A DNA stretch of 64,000 nt from SAR86 cluster bacterium SAR86B (lineage in GTDB: Bacteria; Pseudomonadota; Gammaproteobacteria; Magnimaribacterales; D2472), in contig CAJJAC010000007.1 of assembly GCA_905181955.1 (NCBI GenBank), forward strand, positions 62,001 through 126,000. The letters are read 5' to 3'. Positions 9,496 through 19,226 of this stretch are shown piece by piece. A program made the translations under genes and the position numbers. Every line of letters begins with the position of its first letter. Positions within the stretch are counted from its first letter, which is position 1. Below the pieces are notes generated by a model, which worked only from the letters and a program-made list of their open reading frames with translations, did no database searches and was not told the DNA's origin.

Positions 9496-9518
9496 AAAAA
9501 AAGACTCCTTCTTTTTTT
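9496..9518 (+). terminator. Weak terminator after small membrane gene B
   Basis: AAAAAAAGA (9496-9504) pairs with TCTTTTTTT (9510-9518) across a 5-nt loop. The stem is almost pure A-T but ends in a U tract, 23 nt after the gene's stop. Confidence 0.35.
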
Positions 9519-9536
9519 CGACCTCATACCTATATT

Positions 9537-9562
9537 CAAAATTAAGCCTTAAGGCATTTTTT
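9537..9562. terminator. Possible bidirectional terminator
   Basis: AAAATTAAGCC, loop TTAA, GGCATTTTTT: a GCC/GGC core flanked by A and T runs on both sides. It could end the small-protein transcripts on the plus strand and the tRNA-Met/ychF transcripts on the minus strand. The perfectly paired core is only 3 bp plus the A/T flanks, so confidence is limited. Confidence 0.35.
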
Positions 9563-9577
9563 ACTTTTTATGAATTA

Positions 9578-9654
9578 TGGTGGTTATGGGTGGACTTGAA
9601 CCACCGACCCCGGCATTATGAATGCCGTGCTCTAACCAGCTGAGCTACATAACC
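9578..9654 (-). tRNA. tRNA-Met, elongator (CAU)
   Basis: A 77-nt tRNA on the minus strand with encoded CCA, a perfect acceptor pair GGTTATG/CATAACC and anticodon arm CGGCA-TTCATAA-TGCCG. A CAU anticodon could also be lysidine-modified tRNA-Ile2. The D arm TAGCTCAGCTGGTTAGAGCAC and variable loop GGGTC follow elongator tRNA-Met, and the location after ychF matches a tRNA-Met site in pseudomonads. Confidence 0.88.
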
Positions 9655-9710
9655 ATTCGTAGAATGATAGTTCCTAAAATTTAAGAGTCAATATCTTTGT
9701 TTAATTAACC

Positions 9711-10799
9711 TTAAACATTAAATTTAAAATGAATCACATCTCCATCGTTAACAATATAATCTTTTCCTTCTAGACGCCACTTACCATTCTCTTTGGCTCC
9801 AGCTTCTCCTTTGTTAGCAATGTAATCATTAAAAGCAATAACCTCTGCTTTTATAAAACCTCGCTCAAAGTCTGTATGAATAACACCTGCTGCATTTGGA
9901 GCTGAGGCATTTAATGGGATGGTCCATGCTCTTATTTCTTGAGGACCAGCAGTAAAGTATGTTTGAAGACCAAGTATTTCATAACCTTTAAATATAACTT
10001 TATTTAACACAGGCTCATCCATACCCATTAATTCCAGATACTCACTTTTTTCTTCTTCCTCTAGTAAGGCTATTTCTTGTTCAATTTTTATAAATGTTGG
10101 AACGACATCATGGTGAAGTTTTTTTGCAAAATTCTCAAGATTAGAAAGCAATTCTTTTGATTTTTTATCATCTGATACATTCGCAATATAAAACATTGGC
10201 TTGACGGTTAAAAGATGCAGGCTCTTAACAAAAATATTTTCTTCTTCATTGAAATTTTCTAGAGATATAAAATTGCCTGATTCAAGTTCACTCTTAATGT
10301 TAATTAGTATCTCATGGTCCTTTTTATTTTGTTGATCAGGAGTTTTTAAAAGCTTTTCCGTCTTTAGTAAGCGTTTTGAAATTGATTCAAGATCAGCAAA
10401 TATTAATTCAAGATTGATTATTTCAGCATCACGAACAGGATCAACAGATCCATCTACGTGTGTAATATTTTGATCCTCAAAACACCTTACTACGTGAGCA
10501 AGAGCTTGCATCTCTCTTATATTTGATAAGAATGCATTACCAAGACCTTCACCTTGAGATGCTCCTTTAACTAATCCAGCTATATCAACTAGATCTAGAG
10601 TAGTAGGTATTATTTTTTTAGATATTACAATTTCTTGAAGCATGTCTAAGCGTTTATCTGGTAGAGGGACTATGCCCACATTTGGTTCTATTGTGCAAAA
10701 TGGAAAATTTTCAGCAGGAATCGCTGATTTTGTTAGCGCATTGAATAGGGTGGACTTACCAACATTAGGAAGACCTATAATTCCACATTTAAATCCCAT
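9711..10799 (-). CDS. ychF: Ribosome-binding ATPase YchF (Obg family)
   Basis: YchF is an Obg-family P-loop protein that prefers ATP and binds ribosomes, with roles in translation and the oxidative-stress response. The 362 residues show Walker A GLPNVGKS at 9-16, the G3 region DIAGLVKGASQGEGLGN, a coiled-coil insertion in the middle and a C-terminal TGS domain ending in DGDVIHFKFNV. Length is standard. It follows pth by 4 nt on the minus strand, the same pair as in E. coli. Confidence 0.96.
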   Translation of the reverse strand: MGFKCGIIGLPNVGKSTLFNALTKSAIPAENFPFCTIEPNVGIVPLPDKRLDMLQEIVISKKIIPTTLDLVDIAGLVKGASQGEGLGNAFLSNIREMQALAHVVRCFEDQNITHVDGSVDPVRDAEIINLELIFADLESISKRLLKTEKLLKTPDQQNKKDHEILINIKSELESGNFISLENFNEEENIFVKSLHLLTVKPMFYIANVSDDKKSKELLSNLENFAKKLHHDVVPTFIKIEQEIALLEEEEKSEYLELMGMDEPVLNKVIFKGYEILGLQTYFTAGPQEIRAWTIPLNASAPNAAGVIHTDFERGFIKAEVIAFNDYIANKGEAGAKENGKWRLEGKDYIVNDGDVIHFKFNV

Positions 10800-10803
10800 A
10801 TCG

Positions 10804-11367
10804 TTATGAGTGAAGTTTTAATTGAGCTTCAGAGAATTTCCTTTCACAGATAAGGTCAAACACCCTATTAAGATCAAAAAAACTGTTCTCTATAAGATCC
10901 TTGTCTTTAGGTTTAAATTTGCTCAAAACCCAATTTGATACATCTCCTTTATCTCCAGGATGACCAATGCCAATTCTAATTCTATAAAAGTCTTTTGAAC
11001 CAATTTTTTCAAATATATCTTTAAGTCCGTTGTGACCTCCGTGGCCTCCACCAAGTTTAATTTTTACCTCTCCAGGATTAAGATCTAAGTCATCATGTAA
11101 AACTACTAAGTTGTCGCTAGATATGTCGGAGTAACGAATTATTTTTTGTAAGGTTTTACCTGTATTGTTTACGTAGTTAGTCGGCATGACCCAGAGAATT
11201 TTGTTTTCGTGAGATGTAGCAATCTTTGCTTCGAGTTTATCTTTTAAAATAAATTCAAGGCTGTGATCAAGAGAAATTCTAGCTAACCAATCTTTACCTA
11301 CATTATGTTTTGTTTCATTATATTTAGCACCAGGATTACCAATGCCGACAAAACACAATTTAGACAC
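10804..11367 (-). CDS. pth: Peptidyl-tRNA hydrolase
   Basis: Pth recycles tRNA by cleaving peptidyl-tRNAs that drop off the ribosome. The 187-residue protein has the conserved VGIGNPGAKYNETKHNVG block with Asn11 and catalytic His21, then HDDLDLNPGEVKIKLGGGHGGHNGLK. Length is typical. It lies between rplY (2-nt gap) and ychF, matching the usual translation-linked operon. Confidence 0.96.
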   Translation of the reverse strand: MSKLCFVGIGNPGAKYNETKHNVGKDWLARISLDHSLEFILKDKLEAKIATSHENKILWVMPTNYVNNTGKTLQKIIRYSDISSDNLVVLHDDLDLNPGEVKIKLGGGHGGHNGLKDIFEKIGSKDFYRIRIGIGHPGDKGDVSNWVLSKFKPKDKDLIENSFFDLNRVFDLICERKFSEAQLKLHS

Positions 11368-11369
11368 TT

Positions 11370-12062
11370 CTAGCCTTCTTCAGATCCTTCATCAGGAGCT
11401 TCAGCGTCACTTGATGCATCAGTACCATCTTCGCCTTCTGAAGCCTCAGCCTCACCTTCATCCTCAATAGGATCTTCTTCAACAGCCTTAGGAGCGTTAA
11501 CCGAAACAACCATCTGATCTTGACCATCTTCCAGGCCTGATATTTCTGCACCCTCGGGTAGCATCAATTCAGTTAATCTGATCGCTTCTCCAAGAGGAAT
11601 ATTTGCAACATCAACTTCAATAGCTTCAGGAATATTTCCTGCAAGACAAAGAACCTCAATTTCACGTAATAATTTAGTTAGAATTCCACCTTCTACTTTT
11701 ACTCCAATACATTCTTCTTCATTAATGAATCTGAAAGGCACGACAACTTTTAGTTTTGTTTTGCTTGATACTCTTAAAAAATCTGCATGTAAAAATTTAC
11801 CTTTTGCTGGATCCCTTTGAAGCTCTTTTAAAACAACTTTTTCTTCTTTGTCACCAATTTTTATTTTTAGAACCTGAGTATAAAAGAGCTCATTCTCTGA
11901 AGCCTTAGTAAGCTCATTTAAAGGTAATTTAATATTTTCACCCGGCAGTGCATTTCCGTAAATAACAGCTGGGATCATCACATCAATTTTCCTTATTACT
12001 CTTGCCTTGTTTGATCCTGTTCTTTCTCTAGGATCTGCATTTAAAATTATTTCTTGTGTCAT
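11370..12062 (-). CDS. rplY: 50S ribosomal protein L25, long Ctc/TL5 form
   Basis: L25 binds 5S rRNA in the central protuberance. This 230-residue protein is the two-domain TL5/Ctc form rather than the short E. coli L25: an N-terminal 5S-binding domain (ADPRERTGSNKARVIRK, LKELQRDPAKGKFLHADFLRV), a beta-rich second domain to about residue 190, and a strongly acidic tail of about 40 residues rich in Glu, Asp, Ser and Ala. It lies 13 nt after prs and 2 nt before pth. Confidence 0.94.
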   Translation of the reverse strand: MTQEIILNADPRERTGSNKARVIRKIDVMIPAVIYGNALPGENIKLPLNELTKASENELFYTQVLKIKIGDKEEKVVLKELQRDPAKGKFLHADFLRVSSKTKLKVVVPFRFINEEECIGVKVEGGILTKLLREIEVLCLAGNIPEAIEVDVANIPLGEAIRLTELMLPEGAEISGLEDGQDQMVVSVNAPKAVEEDPIEDEGEAEASEGEDGTDASSDAEAPDEGSEEG

Positions 12063-12075
12063 ATTTGCCTCTTAT

Positions 12076-13038
12076 CTATGTAAACATCGCGCTTAGCGAC
12101 TCTTCATTGCTTAATCTTCTAATACACTCAGCAATTGTTGGAGCTAGTGAAATGACGCGTATTTTACTGCATTTTTTACCATCTTGGGACAAAGGAATGG
12201 AATTAGTTACAACTAATTCATCCATTGAAGAATTAGCAATACGTTCAATTGCAGGACCTGATAAAACAGGATGAGTAATATAAGCTTTAACGCTTGCAGC
12301 ACCTTCTTTTTTTAGAGCCTCGACAGCATTACATAAAGTGCCAGCTGTATCGATAATATCATCAGGAACAATGCATATTTTTCCTTTAACATCACCAATA
12401 ATATTCATAACTTCTGATTCATTCGCTGCAGCTCTTCTTTTATCAATAATTGCTAATTCAGCGCCATCTAGTTGTTTTGCTAAAGCTCTAGATCTAACAA
12501 CACCACCGACATCAGGAGATACTACAACAACATCTGCCATATTTCCTTTGCTTTGAATCTTTATGTCTTGAACCATTAGGCCAGTTGCATAGACATTATC
12601 AGCAGGCATATCAAAGAAACCCTGAATAGTTTCAGAGTGTAAATCTACTGTTAAAACTCTATCAATACCAACGCTGCCGAACATATCTGCAACAACTTTA
12701 GCACTTATAGGAACTCTTGCTGATCTTACTCTTCTATCTTGGCGAGCATATCCATAATATGGGACTACAGCTGTTATTCTTGATGCTGAAGACCTTTTTA
12801 ATGCATCTGCAAGCAACATTATCTCCATAAGGTTTTTATTTGTTGGCGAGCATGTTGGCTGAATAATAAAAGTATCATGACCTCTAACATTCTCTTGGAT
12901 TTCTACTTTAATTTCTCCATCAGAAAAATATCCAATATCAGCAGAAGATATCTGCATGCCTAAAATATCAGCAACATCATTTGCTAAATCAGGGTTTGCA
13001 GTTCCTGTAAAGATATCTAAATTAGGCTTACTTATCAT
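12076..13038 (-). CDS. prs: Ribose-phosphate pyrophosphokinase (PRPP synthase)
   Basis: The enzyme transfers pyrophosphate from ATP to ribose 5-phosphate, making PRPP for nucleotide, His, Trp and NAD synthesis. The 320-residue sequence is strongly conserved: the [14 protein letters not shown] region, the catalytic flexible loop after [37 protein letters not shown], and the PRPP-binding loop [10 protein letters not shown]. It follows tRNA-Gln on the minus strand, as in pseudomonads. Confidence 0.97.
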   Translation of the reverse strand: MISKPNLDIFTGTANPDLANDVADILGMQISSADIGYFSDGEIKVEIQENVRGHDTFIIQPTCSPTNKNLMEIMLLADALKRSSASRITAVVPYYGYARQDRRVRSARVPISAKVVADMFGSVGIDRVLTVDLHSETIQGFFDMPADNVYATGLMVQDIKIQSKGNMADVVVVSPDVGGVVRSRALAKQLDGAELAIIDKRRAAANESEVMNIIGDVKGKICIVPDDIIDTAGTLCNAVEALKKEGAASVKAYITHPVLSGPAIERIANSSMDELVVTNSIPLSQDGKKCSKIRVISLAPTIAECIRRLSNEESLSAMFT

Positions 13039-13059
13039 AGTTACAAATTATACCAAAAT

Positions 13060-13134
13060 TGGTTGGGGTGGGAGGATTCGAACCTCCGCATATCTGGATC
13101 AAAACCAGATGCCTTACCGCTTGGCTACACCCCA
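13060..13134 (-). tRNA. tRNA-Gln (anticodon UUG)
   Basis: A 75-nt minus-strand tRNA with encoded CCA, acceptor TGGGGTG/CACCCCA and anticodon arm TCTGG-TTTTGAT-CCAGA (UUG). It sits 3 nt after the ispE stop and 21 nt before the prs start, so it is probably processed from an ispE-tRNA-prs transcript. With gatCAB in the same window, this tRNA may be charged through the Glu-tRNA-Gln amidation route (inference). Confidence 0.95.
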
Positions 13135-13137
13135 TTG

Positions 13138-13956
13138 TTATTTCATACCTCTTAAGGGTGAATATTGTATAGCTTCAGTTAAAAAGAATCTCCAATTAAT
13201 AGGTATTATTTGCATTATTTTTTTTAATTTATCTGAATGTTTATATGGAATAAACATAGTAGAGCCGGTTCCCGTTAAATGAATATCAAATGACGAAATA
13301 TTTTTCTTATAAAATAAATTTATTTCAGGATACTTATAAAGTACAGAGACTAAAAATGAGTTTTGCATGTCCATATTTTCAGCAAGAGGTAGATTTATTC
13401 CCTTTGAATAATATTCAAACATTTCTTTGGTTGAGATACTGATGTTTGGACATATGAGTACATATTTTTCTTGATTAAATTTCTTTGATCTAAATTGATC
13501 TCCAATACCAGAAACATAAGCATTTTCTCCATGAATAAAGAAAGGCACATCCGCTCCTAAACTTTTCCCTCTTTTTACCATTTCAGAATAAGAAATATCT
13601 AGACCCCACATTTTATTGAGCCCTAATAGCACAGAAGCTGCATTTGAACTTCCACCCCCAAGACCGGCCCCAATCGGGATATTCTTTTTAAGCTTTATCT
13701 CAATTCCATTATCGATCTTGTAGTCCTTTTTAAGATCATTGATTGCTTTTAGAATAATATTATCTTCAGATTTAATTATTGATGGTTCGCATTGGATTAT
13801 AACTTCTGATGAATCTATATCCGACATCTCTATATTGTCGAATAAGTCTATAAGTTGAAATGCGGAATCTAAATCATGAAATCCATCAGGTCTTTTGTTT
13901 AAAACTCTCAGATAAAGGTTTATTTTTGCTGGTGATTGAAGATTAAGGCTACCCAT
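13138..13956 (-). CDS. ispE: 4-diphosphocytidyl-2-C-methyl-D-erythritol kinase
   Basis: IspE phosphorylates CDP-methylerythritol in the non-mevalonate isoprenoid pathway. It is a GHMP kinase: PAKINLYLRV with the catalytic-region Lys11, the ATP-binding PIGAGLGGGSSNAA at 94-107, GADVPFF near residue 134, and a C-terminal LTGTGSTMFIPY block. The 272 residues are slightly short but complete. It overlaps the end of lolB by 8 nt, the classic lolB-ispE-prs order. Confidence 0.94.
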   Translation of the reverse strand: MGSLNLQSPAKINLYLRVLNKRPDGFHDLDSAFQLIDLFDNIEMSDIDSSEVIIQCEPSIIKSEDNIILKAINDLKKDYKIDNGIEIKLKKNIPIGAGLGGGSSNAASVLLGLNKMWGLDISYSEMVKRGKSLGADVPFFIHGENAYVSGIGDQFRSKKFNQEKYVLICPNISISTKEMFEYYSKGINLPLAENMDMQNSFLVSVLYKYPEINLFYKKNISSFDIHLTGTGSTMFIPYKHSDKLKKIMQIIPINWRFFLTEAIQYSPLRGMK

Positions 13957-14440
13957 AAGTAGATATTACCCCTTTAACAGAATCACTTCCGGCTTTAATC
14001 TTTATTAAAATAGAGCCTTTTTTCTCATACAAACACTCAAAATAAATTGTATTATTTTTTAAATTTCTTATGTTATTTTGAGCCTTATCTTTGTCTAAAC
14101 ATGCAGAAATAAGATTGAAATACTCTGCTGAATCTAAAGATTCAATAAGCTCCTTAATATCAATACTGGACTTAGGTACAACAGATATACCCTCTAATTT
14201 ATCAATTGTTACATTAAGAACATTTCCTAATAAAGGTTTATTAACCTGTATAATGATCGCATCCGATGAGGGAAATATTGCGATATTAAAATTCGAATTT
14301 TTATTATTTTGAGTAAGAGTAAATTTACCAATATATTTTTCCTCTAAAAATTGGAATTGGTTTACTGAAGCGCATGAAACCAAAAATAACAGAAATGCTA
14401 TTGAGAAACTTTTAAAGATGAATTTGCAGCTATTTGGCAT
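13949..14440 (-). CDS. lolB: Outer-membrane lipoprotein receptor LolB-like
   Basis: LolB accepts lipoproteins from LolA and inserts them into the outer membrane. The 163-residue product has a lipoprotein signal ending in the lipobox LVSC (Cys23) and a beta-rich domain including KPLLGNVLNVTIDKLEGI, which parallels the PLG block of LolB. Sequence identity is low and the protein is about 40 residues shorter than E. coli LolB, so the call leans on its position between hemA and ispE. Its first 23 nt overlap the divergent hemA start. Confidence 0.65.
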   Translation of the reverse strand: MPNSCKFIFKSFSIAFLLFLVSCASVNQFQFLEEKYIGKFTLTQNNKNSNFNIAIFPSSDAIIIQVNKPLLGNVLNVTIDKLEGISVVPKSSIDIKELIESLDSAEYFNLISACLDKDKAQNNIRNLKNNTIYFECLYEKKGSILIKIKAGSDSVKGVISTYG

Positions 14441-15653
14441 AAATCATAAAACCTCTGATGTCTCCGAGAGAGAAAGATTTATTATAGATGAGTCTACTCA
14501 GATTTTTTTAGAAAATTACTTAAAAGAAAAATTTCCAAATCAAATTGAATCTTTCTTTGGGCTCTCAACTTGTAATAGAACTGAATTCTTCTTCATCGCC
14601 AATGATGAACAGATAGATGAAATCTTTCATTCCATTAAGCATGCTTTGGATATTAATCAAATCCCAGATTCACATTTCTATTTTTTTAATAATAATGACG
14701 CATTTATTCATATGTGCAAAGTTGCATGTGGAATAGATTCTCAGGTTGTAGGAGAGCAGGAAATATTTGGTCAATTCAAAAGCGCTTATAAGATTGCTGA
14801 TGACCTCGGCTTAATCAAATCAAGGCTCAGATTGTATATAGACAAGACTCTTGAAATCTCTAAGAAGATCAGGACCTCAACTAAAATTGGCATTAACCCT
14901 TTATCAGTCAGTGGATTGGCTCTTAATTTAGTTAAAAGAATCTTTGAAAAACCTGAAAATCAAAAGGTTCTTATTGTTGGTGGTGGAGAAATGGCCAAGC
15001 TTATTATTGAAACTCTATACAAATCTGGTATCAGAGACATTAGTGCAATTAATCGGAGCATTAAAGTAATGAATATTACTGATACCTTTAATGTTATTCC
15101 TATGCCTTTATCCTCATCCCATAAGGCTTTAGAAGATGCTGATATCATAATTACTTCAGCCACAACCACTGTTCCAATTATTGGCAAAGGAGCTGTTGAA
15201 AGCGCTCTCCAGATTCGAAAAAATAAACCTATGTTATTTATAGATCTAGCTGTCCCTAGAAATATTGAATCAGAAATAAAGCTACTAGAGCAGGTTTACC
15301 TATTTTCAATTGATGACATAGAAAAAATTACTAAAGATAATTTTGGTGAACGTCTTGCTGAGGCTGAAAAAGCTTCAAACATGATCGTCCATGAAGTTGA
15401 GTTAGCTCAAAAAGAAATTTCTAATAAATTAAAAAGAGCTTCTATGAGAAGTGAACTTCAAGAGTTACTAGAATCTTTTTCAAATGAAGACATTTCATTA
15501 CTTAGAAATCAAGTAGTAAATAATGGTGATTTAGGTAATTTAATTATAGAAAAAGCAAAAGAAAAAGGATTCTCGGAATCAATTAGAGATATTAAGGCAA
15601 TTGATAATCATGCAATTAGAGAAATCGTTAAAGGATTAATAAAAGATGCATAA
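14418..15653 (+). CDS. hemA: Glutamyl-tRNA reductase
   Basis: HemA reduces glutamyl-tRNA to glutamate-1-semialdehyde, the first step of C5 haem synthesis. The 411-residue protein has the N-terminal GINHKTSDVSERE, the nucleophilic Cys52 in STCNRTE, the VVGEQEIFGQFKSAY block, a Rossmann NADPH domain (VLIVGGGEMAK) and a C-terminal dimerisation helix. The start ATG 14418 fits the family exactly, although it lies inside the divergent lolB. It overlaps prfA by 8 nt. Confidence 0.96.
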   Translation: MNLQLFGINHKTSDVSERERFIIDESTQIFLENYLKEKFPNQIESFFGLSTCNRTEFFFIANDEQIDEIFHSIKHALDINQIPDSHFYFFNNNDAFIHMCKVACGIDSQVVGEQEIFGQFKSAYKIADDLGLIKSRLRLYIDKTLEISKKIRTSTKIGINPLSVSGLALNLVKRIFEKPENQKVLIVGGGEMAKLIIETLYKSGIRDISAINRSIKVMNITDTFNVIPMPLSSSHKALEDADIIITSATTTVPIIGKGAVESALQIRKNKPMLFIDLAVPRNIESEIKLLEQVYLFSIDDIEKITKDNFGERLAEAEKASNMIVHEVELAQKEISNKLKRASMRSELQELLESFSNEDISLLRNQVVNNGDLGNLIIEKAKEKGFSESIRDIKAIDNHAIREIVKGLIKDA

Positions 15654-16731
15654 TTCAATGCTAATAAAGCTGCAAAAACTTAAAGAGAGATTGGGTGAAA
15701 TACAAGATGCACTTGTTGACTCAGACACTGTGAAAAATATTGAAAAATACACTCAATTAAATAAAGAATTTTCTGAATTAAAACCAATTGTAGAAATATT
15801 TGATCAATATAACGAAACAGTAGCTCGATATGAGGGTGCAACTTCCTTGCTTGAATCAGATGATGATGAAATGAAAGAACTTGCCCAGATTGAAATAGAG
15901 GAATCACAGCAAGAATCTGAAGGCTTTGAAAGAGATCTAAAATTCATGCTCTTACCAAAAGACTCAGCAGATGATGGTTCTGCTTATTTAGAAATTCGTG
16001 CTGGAGCAGGTGGTGATGAGGCTGGAATTTTTGCTGGAGATTTATTTAGAATGTATACAAGACTTGCAGAAAGAGAAGGGTGGGGTTTTGAAGTTATTAA
16101 TACCAGACCTGCTGAGCAAGGAGGCCTAAAAGAAGCTGTTGCTAAGTTAACAGGAAAAGCTGTTTTTAAAGTTATGAAATTTGAATCTGGAGTTCATAGA
16201 GTTCAAAGGGTTCCTGAAACAGAATCTCAAGGAAGAATTCATACCTCCACCTGTACTGTAGCAATTCTTCCAGAAACTGAAGAAATCCAAGATGTAGATA
16301 TTGCAAAGTCTGATTTAAGAGTTGATACCTATAGAGCATCTGGAGCAGGAGGACAGCATGTTAATAAAACAGATTCTGCTGTTCGTTTAACACATATTCC
16401 AAGTGGGTTGGTTGTAGAGTGTCAGGATGGCAGATCGCAACATAAGAATAAAGAAAAAGCTTTGTCACTACTAAGCGCCAAACTAAAGCAAAGAGATCTT
16501 GAAGAGCAGCAAGAGAGTATAGCCAGCGAAAGAAAGGTTTTAGTTGGAACTGGTGATAGAAGTGAAAAAATAAGAACATACAATTTTCCTCAGGGAAGAA
16601 TGACTGATCACCGAATAAAGCTAACTCAGCATAATCTAGATCAAATTATGGATGGTGATATTAAAAGTATTTGTGATGCACTATTGTCTGAAAATCAATT
16701 GGCAATGCTATCGCAACTTGAGGAAGAGTGA
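15646..16731 (+). CDS. prfA: Peptide chain release factor 1
   Basis: RF1 decodes UAA and UAG stop codons and triggers peptide release. The 361-residue protein carries the GGQ motif at 235-237 (SGAGGQHVN), which is methylated by the product of the next gene, and the anticodon-mimic P-x-T motif as PET in RVPETESQG. ATG 15646 gives the family N-terminus (MHNSMLIKL aligned to the E. coli start); ATG 15658 is a possible shorter start. Confidence 0.97.
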   Translation: MHNSMLIKLQKLKERLGEIQDALVDSDTVKNIEKYTQLNKEFSELKPIVEIFDQYNETVARYEGATSLLESDDDEMKELAQIEIEESQQESEGFERDLKFMLLPKDSADDGSAYLEIRAGAGGDEAGIFAGDLFRMYTRLAEREGWGFEVINTRPAEQGGLKEAVAKLTGKAVFKVMKFESGVHRVQRVPETESQGRIHTSTCTVAILPETEEIQDVDIAKSDLRVDTYRASGAGGQHVNKTDSAVRLTHIPSGLVVECQDGRSQHKNKEKALSLLSAKLKQRDLEEQQESIASERKVLVGTGDRSEKIRTYNFPQGRMTDHRIKLTQHNLDQIMDGDIKSICDALLSENQLAMLSQLEEE

Positions 16732-16737
16732 TCACTA

Positions 16738-17571
16738 TTGTCAGCATCCTTAAATACATATAAAGAAAATATAAAGATACTTGAATCAAGTATTCCAGGT
16801 ATAAGTAATAATTTTAGATTCTATTTAAAAAAAGCTCTTAAATACTCTGATGCTGTTGTTATCCTTAACGACGATATTGATATACCAGCAGATGAAGTAG
16901 CGCTAATTGAGGATTTTATAGATCTTTCAATAAAAAAAATCCCAATTGAGTACATATTGAATGATTCTGAATTTTACGGAAGACATTTTTATGTAGATAA
17001 AAGAGTTCTAATTCCAAGGGATGAGACTGAGTTATTGGTCGATGTTTTGATTAATTATGATATTCAGAGAAATTCTAAAATAATAGATCTAGGAACTGGA
17101 TCAGGCTGCATAGGAATTTCTATTGCTTTAGAGATGCCAGAATCAAAAGTAATTGGTGTTGATAAATATCTTGATGCAATAGATGTAGCTAAGAAAAATA
17201 AGCAAATGCACCAGGCTTCAAATTTTGATTTAAAGCATTCTGATTGGCTATCCAATGTAAATGAATCTGATTTTGATGTAGTTATATCTAACCCACCTTA
17301 TATTGATCCAGATGATTTACATTTAAAAAACCTAGTTCATGAACCTAAATCTGCTTTAGTCTCATCAGATAATGGGCTTTCAGATTTTAAGAAAATATCG
17401 TCACAAGCATTTAAAAAATTAAAAAAAAACGGCATTCTTATGTTTGAACATGGATATAATCAAGCAGATCAAGTTCAAGAGATTATGGAATTGAGTAACT
17501 TTAATGAAATTGAGACTTTTAAAGATTATCAACTTCATCCTAGAATAACTATAGGCAAAAAATTAGCTTGA
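16738..17571 (+). CDS. prmC: Release factor glutamine methyltransferase PrmC (HemK)
   Basis: PrmC methylates the Gln of the GGQ motif in release factors. The 277-residue protein has a helical N-terminal RF-binding domain, LIPRDETELLVD, the SAM-binding DLGTGSGCIGI (about 116) and the catalytic NPPY at 185-188. The start is TTG 16738 with AGGAAGAG about 9 nt upstream; no ATG lies close by. It directly follows prfA, its substrate gene. Confidence 0.95.
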   Translation: MSASLNTYKENIKILESSIPGISNNFRFYLKKALKYSDAVVILNDDIDIPADEVALIEDFIDLSIKKIPIEYILNDSEFYGRHFYVDKRVLIPRDETELLVDVLINYDIQRNSKIIDLGTGSGCIGISIALEMPESKVIGVDKYLDAIDVAKKNKQMHQASNFDLKHSDWLSNVNESDFDVVISNPPYIDPDDLHLKNLVHEPKSALVSSDNGLSDFKKISSQAFKKLKKNGILMFEHGYNQADQVQEIMELSNFNEIETFKDYQLHPRITIGKKLA

Positions 17572-17608
17572 TTATATAATTTAAAGAAATATAAATAGGG
17601 GAAAGAAT

Positions 17609-19225
17609 ATGAGTGGAGATATGCAAAGATGGACGCCTAATGTTGCAAGCATTATTGAGCATGCCAATGAATTTCATCCAACAAAAGAAGTTATTAGTAG
17701 AATGGTTTCAGGTGAAGTTCATAGAACAAATTATGCAGAAGTTTGTGTGAGATCTAGAAAGCTTGCTTCAGCTTTAGAAAAAGATGGTTATAAGAAAGGT
17801 GATGTTATAGCTACATTAGCCCTAAACACTTACAGGCATTTAGAGATGTATTATGGTATTTCAGGAATGGGCGCAATCTGCCATACCTTAAATTTCAGAC
17901 TTCACCCTGAACAGGCTGTTTATATTATCAATCATGCGGATGATAAGATTATTTTTTGTGAGGCTCCCTTTATTCCAATAATGGAAGGACTTAAAGATCA
18001 ACTCACATGTGTTGAAAAATATATCATTCTTTGTGATGAATCAGAAATGCCTGAAACAGCATTAAAAAATGCAATTTCCTACGAAGAGTATATAAGCAGT
18101 GGAGATGAGGATTATGAATGGCCAGCAATGGATGATGATGCTGCCTGTGGACTTTGCTATACCTCAGGAACTACTGGAAATCCTAAAGGTGTTCTTTATT
18201 CACATAAATCAAATATTCTGCATGCTCAAGCATCTTTAAACGCTATGCCGATTGGCCCTGATGAAACAATACTTATGGTTGTTCCTTTATTCCATGTTCT
18301 TGCTTGGGGTATTCCTTATTATGGACCTATGAATGGATCTAAGCTTGTAATGCCTGGCATGCAAATGGAAGGCGAACCTTTATATGACCTCATTGATAAA
18401 GAAGAGGTTACTTTGGCTTTTGGTGTGCCTACTATTTGGATGGGATTACTTACCTATTGTAGAGACAATAATAAGATTTTAACTTCAGTAAGAAATACTA
18501 TTATTGGAGGCTCAGCACTCTCTCTTCCAACTCTTCAAGAATTTGATGAAGTTCATGATGTAAATGTTATTCATGCTTGGGGTATGACAGAAATGAGTCC
18601 TCTAGGTACTATAAATGTTCCCACTCCAGAGATGGAGAATATGGGTAAAGAAGAAAAATATGCAATTCAATTAAAACAAGGCAAACCAATCTATGGTGTT
18701 GAACTCAAAGTTGTAGATGATGCTGGAATTGAACTTCCTAAAGACGGAGAATCTCAAGGTCATTTAATGGTGAGAGGAGCTTGGATTCTGCAAAAATATT
18801 TTAAAGCAGAAAACGATGCTGTCGATAAGGATGGATGGTTTGATACCGGAGATATTTCTGTTCTAGATCAAGATGGTTATATGATTATTAAAGATAGAGC
18901 TAAGGACGTTATCAAGTCTGGAGGAGAGTGGATAAGCTCCATTGATTTAGAGAATGCTGCTTTTGGACATCCTGATATTGCAGAAGCTTGTGTTGTAGGT
19001 ATTCCTCATCCGAAGTGGGATGAAAGACCAATGTTATTTGTAGTTACAAATGATGGCGAGCCAATTGAAAAAGAAAGCATATTAGAATTTCTTACTTCAA
19101 AAGTTGCTAAATGGTGGCTTCCTGATGAAATCATTTTCTTAAAAGAATTACCACATGGGGCTACTGGAAAACTTCAGAAATTTGAGCTTAGAGACGAATA
19201 TAATAATTACTACATGGAGAAATAA
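17609..19225 (+). CDS. Acyl-CoA synthetase (medium/long-chain fatty acid-CoA ligase type)
   Basis: This ANL-superfamily enzyme activates a carboxylic acid through an acyl-adenylate to the CoA thioester. Motifs seen: [11 protein letters not shown] at 184-194, [35 protein letters not shown] and the C-terminal catalytic Lys in GATGKLQK. The 538-residue length and overall pattern match AlkK-like fatty-acyl-CoA ligases. The ribosome-binding site AGGGGAAAG is strong. A TATAAT sits at 17575-17580, but I see no matching -35. It is followed after 1 nt by a MaoC-type hydratase, suggesting a small fatty-acid utilisation unit. Confidence 0.85.
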   Translation: MSGDMQRWTPNVASIIEHANEFHPTKEVISRMVSGEVHRTNYAEVCVRSRKLASALEKDGYKKGDVIATLALNTYRHLEMYYGISGMGAICHTLNFRLHPEQAVYIINHADDKIIFCEAPFIPIMEGLKDQLTCVEKYIILCDESEMPETALKNAISYEEYISSGDEDYEWPAMDDDAACGLCYTSGTTGNPKGVLYSHKSNILHAQASLNAMPIGPDETILMVVPLFHVLAWGIPYYGPMNGSKLVMPGMQMEGEPLYDLIDKEEVTLAFGVPTIWMGLLTYCRDNNKILTSVRNTIIGGSALSLPTLQEFDEVHDVNVIHAWGMTEMSPLGTINVPTPEMENMGKEEKYAIQLKQGKPIYGVELKVVDDAGIELPKDGESQGHLMVRGAWILQKYFKAENDAVDKDGWFDTGDISVLDQDGYMIIKDRAKDVIKSGGEWISSIDLENAAFGHPDIAEACVVGIPHPKWDERPMLFVVTNDGEPIEKESILEFLTSKVAKWWLPDEIIFLKELPHGATGKLQKFELRDEYNNYYMEK

Positions 19226-19226
19226 T

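Noticed and set aside
9578-9654. Reading the CAU tRNA as tRNA-Ile2 (lysidine)
   Set aside because: The D arm and variable loop resemble elongator tRNA-Met, and the location after ychF matches a tRNA-Met site; Ile2 cannot be excluded fully.
12956-13282. Plus-strand open frame across the prs start and tRNA-Gln
   Set aside because: It runs antisense through a tRNA gene and two well-supported genes and encodes no recognisable protein.
18900-19226. MaoC gene starting at 19155 inside the acyl-CoA synthetase
   Set aside because: The 24 extra residues overlap the catalytic C-terminus of the ligase in another frame, and ATG 19227 has its own ribosome-binding site.
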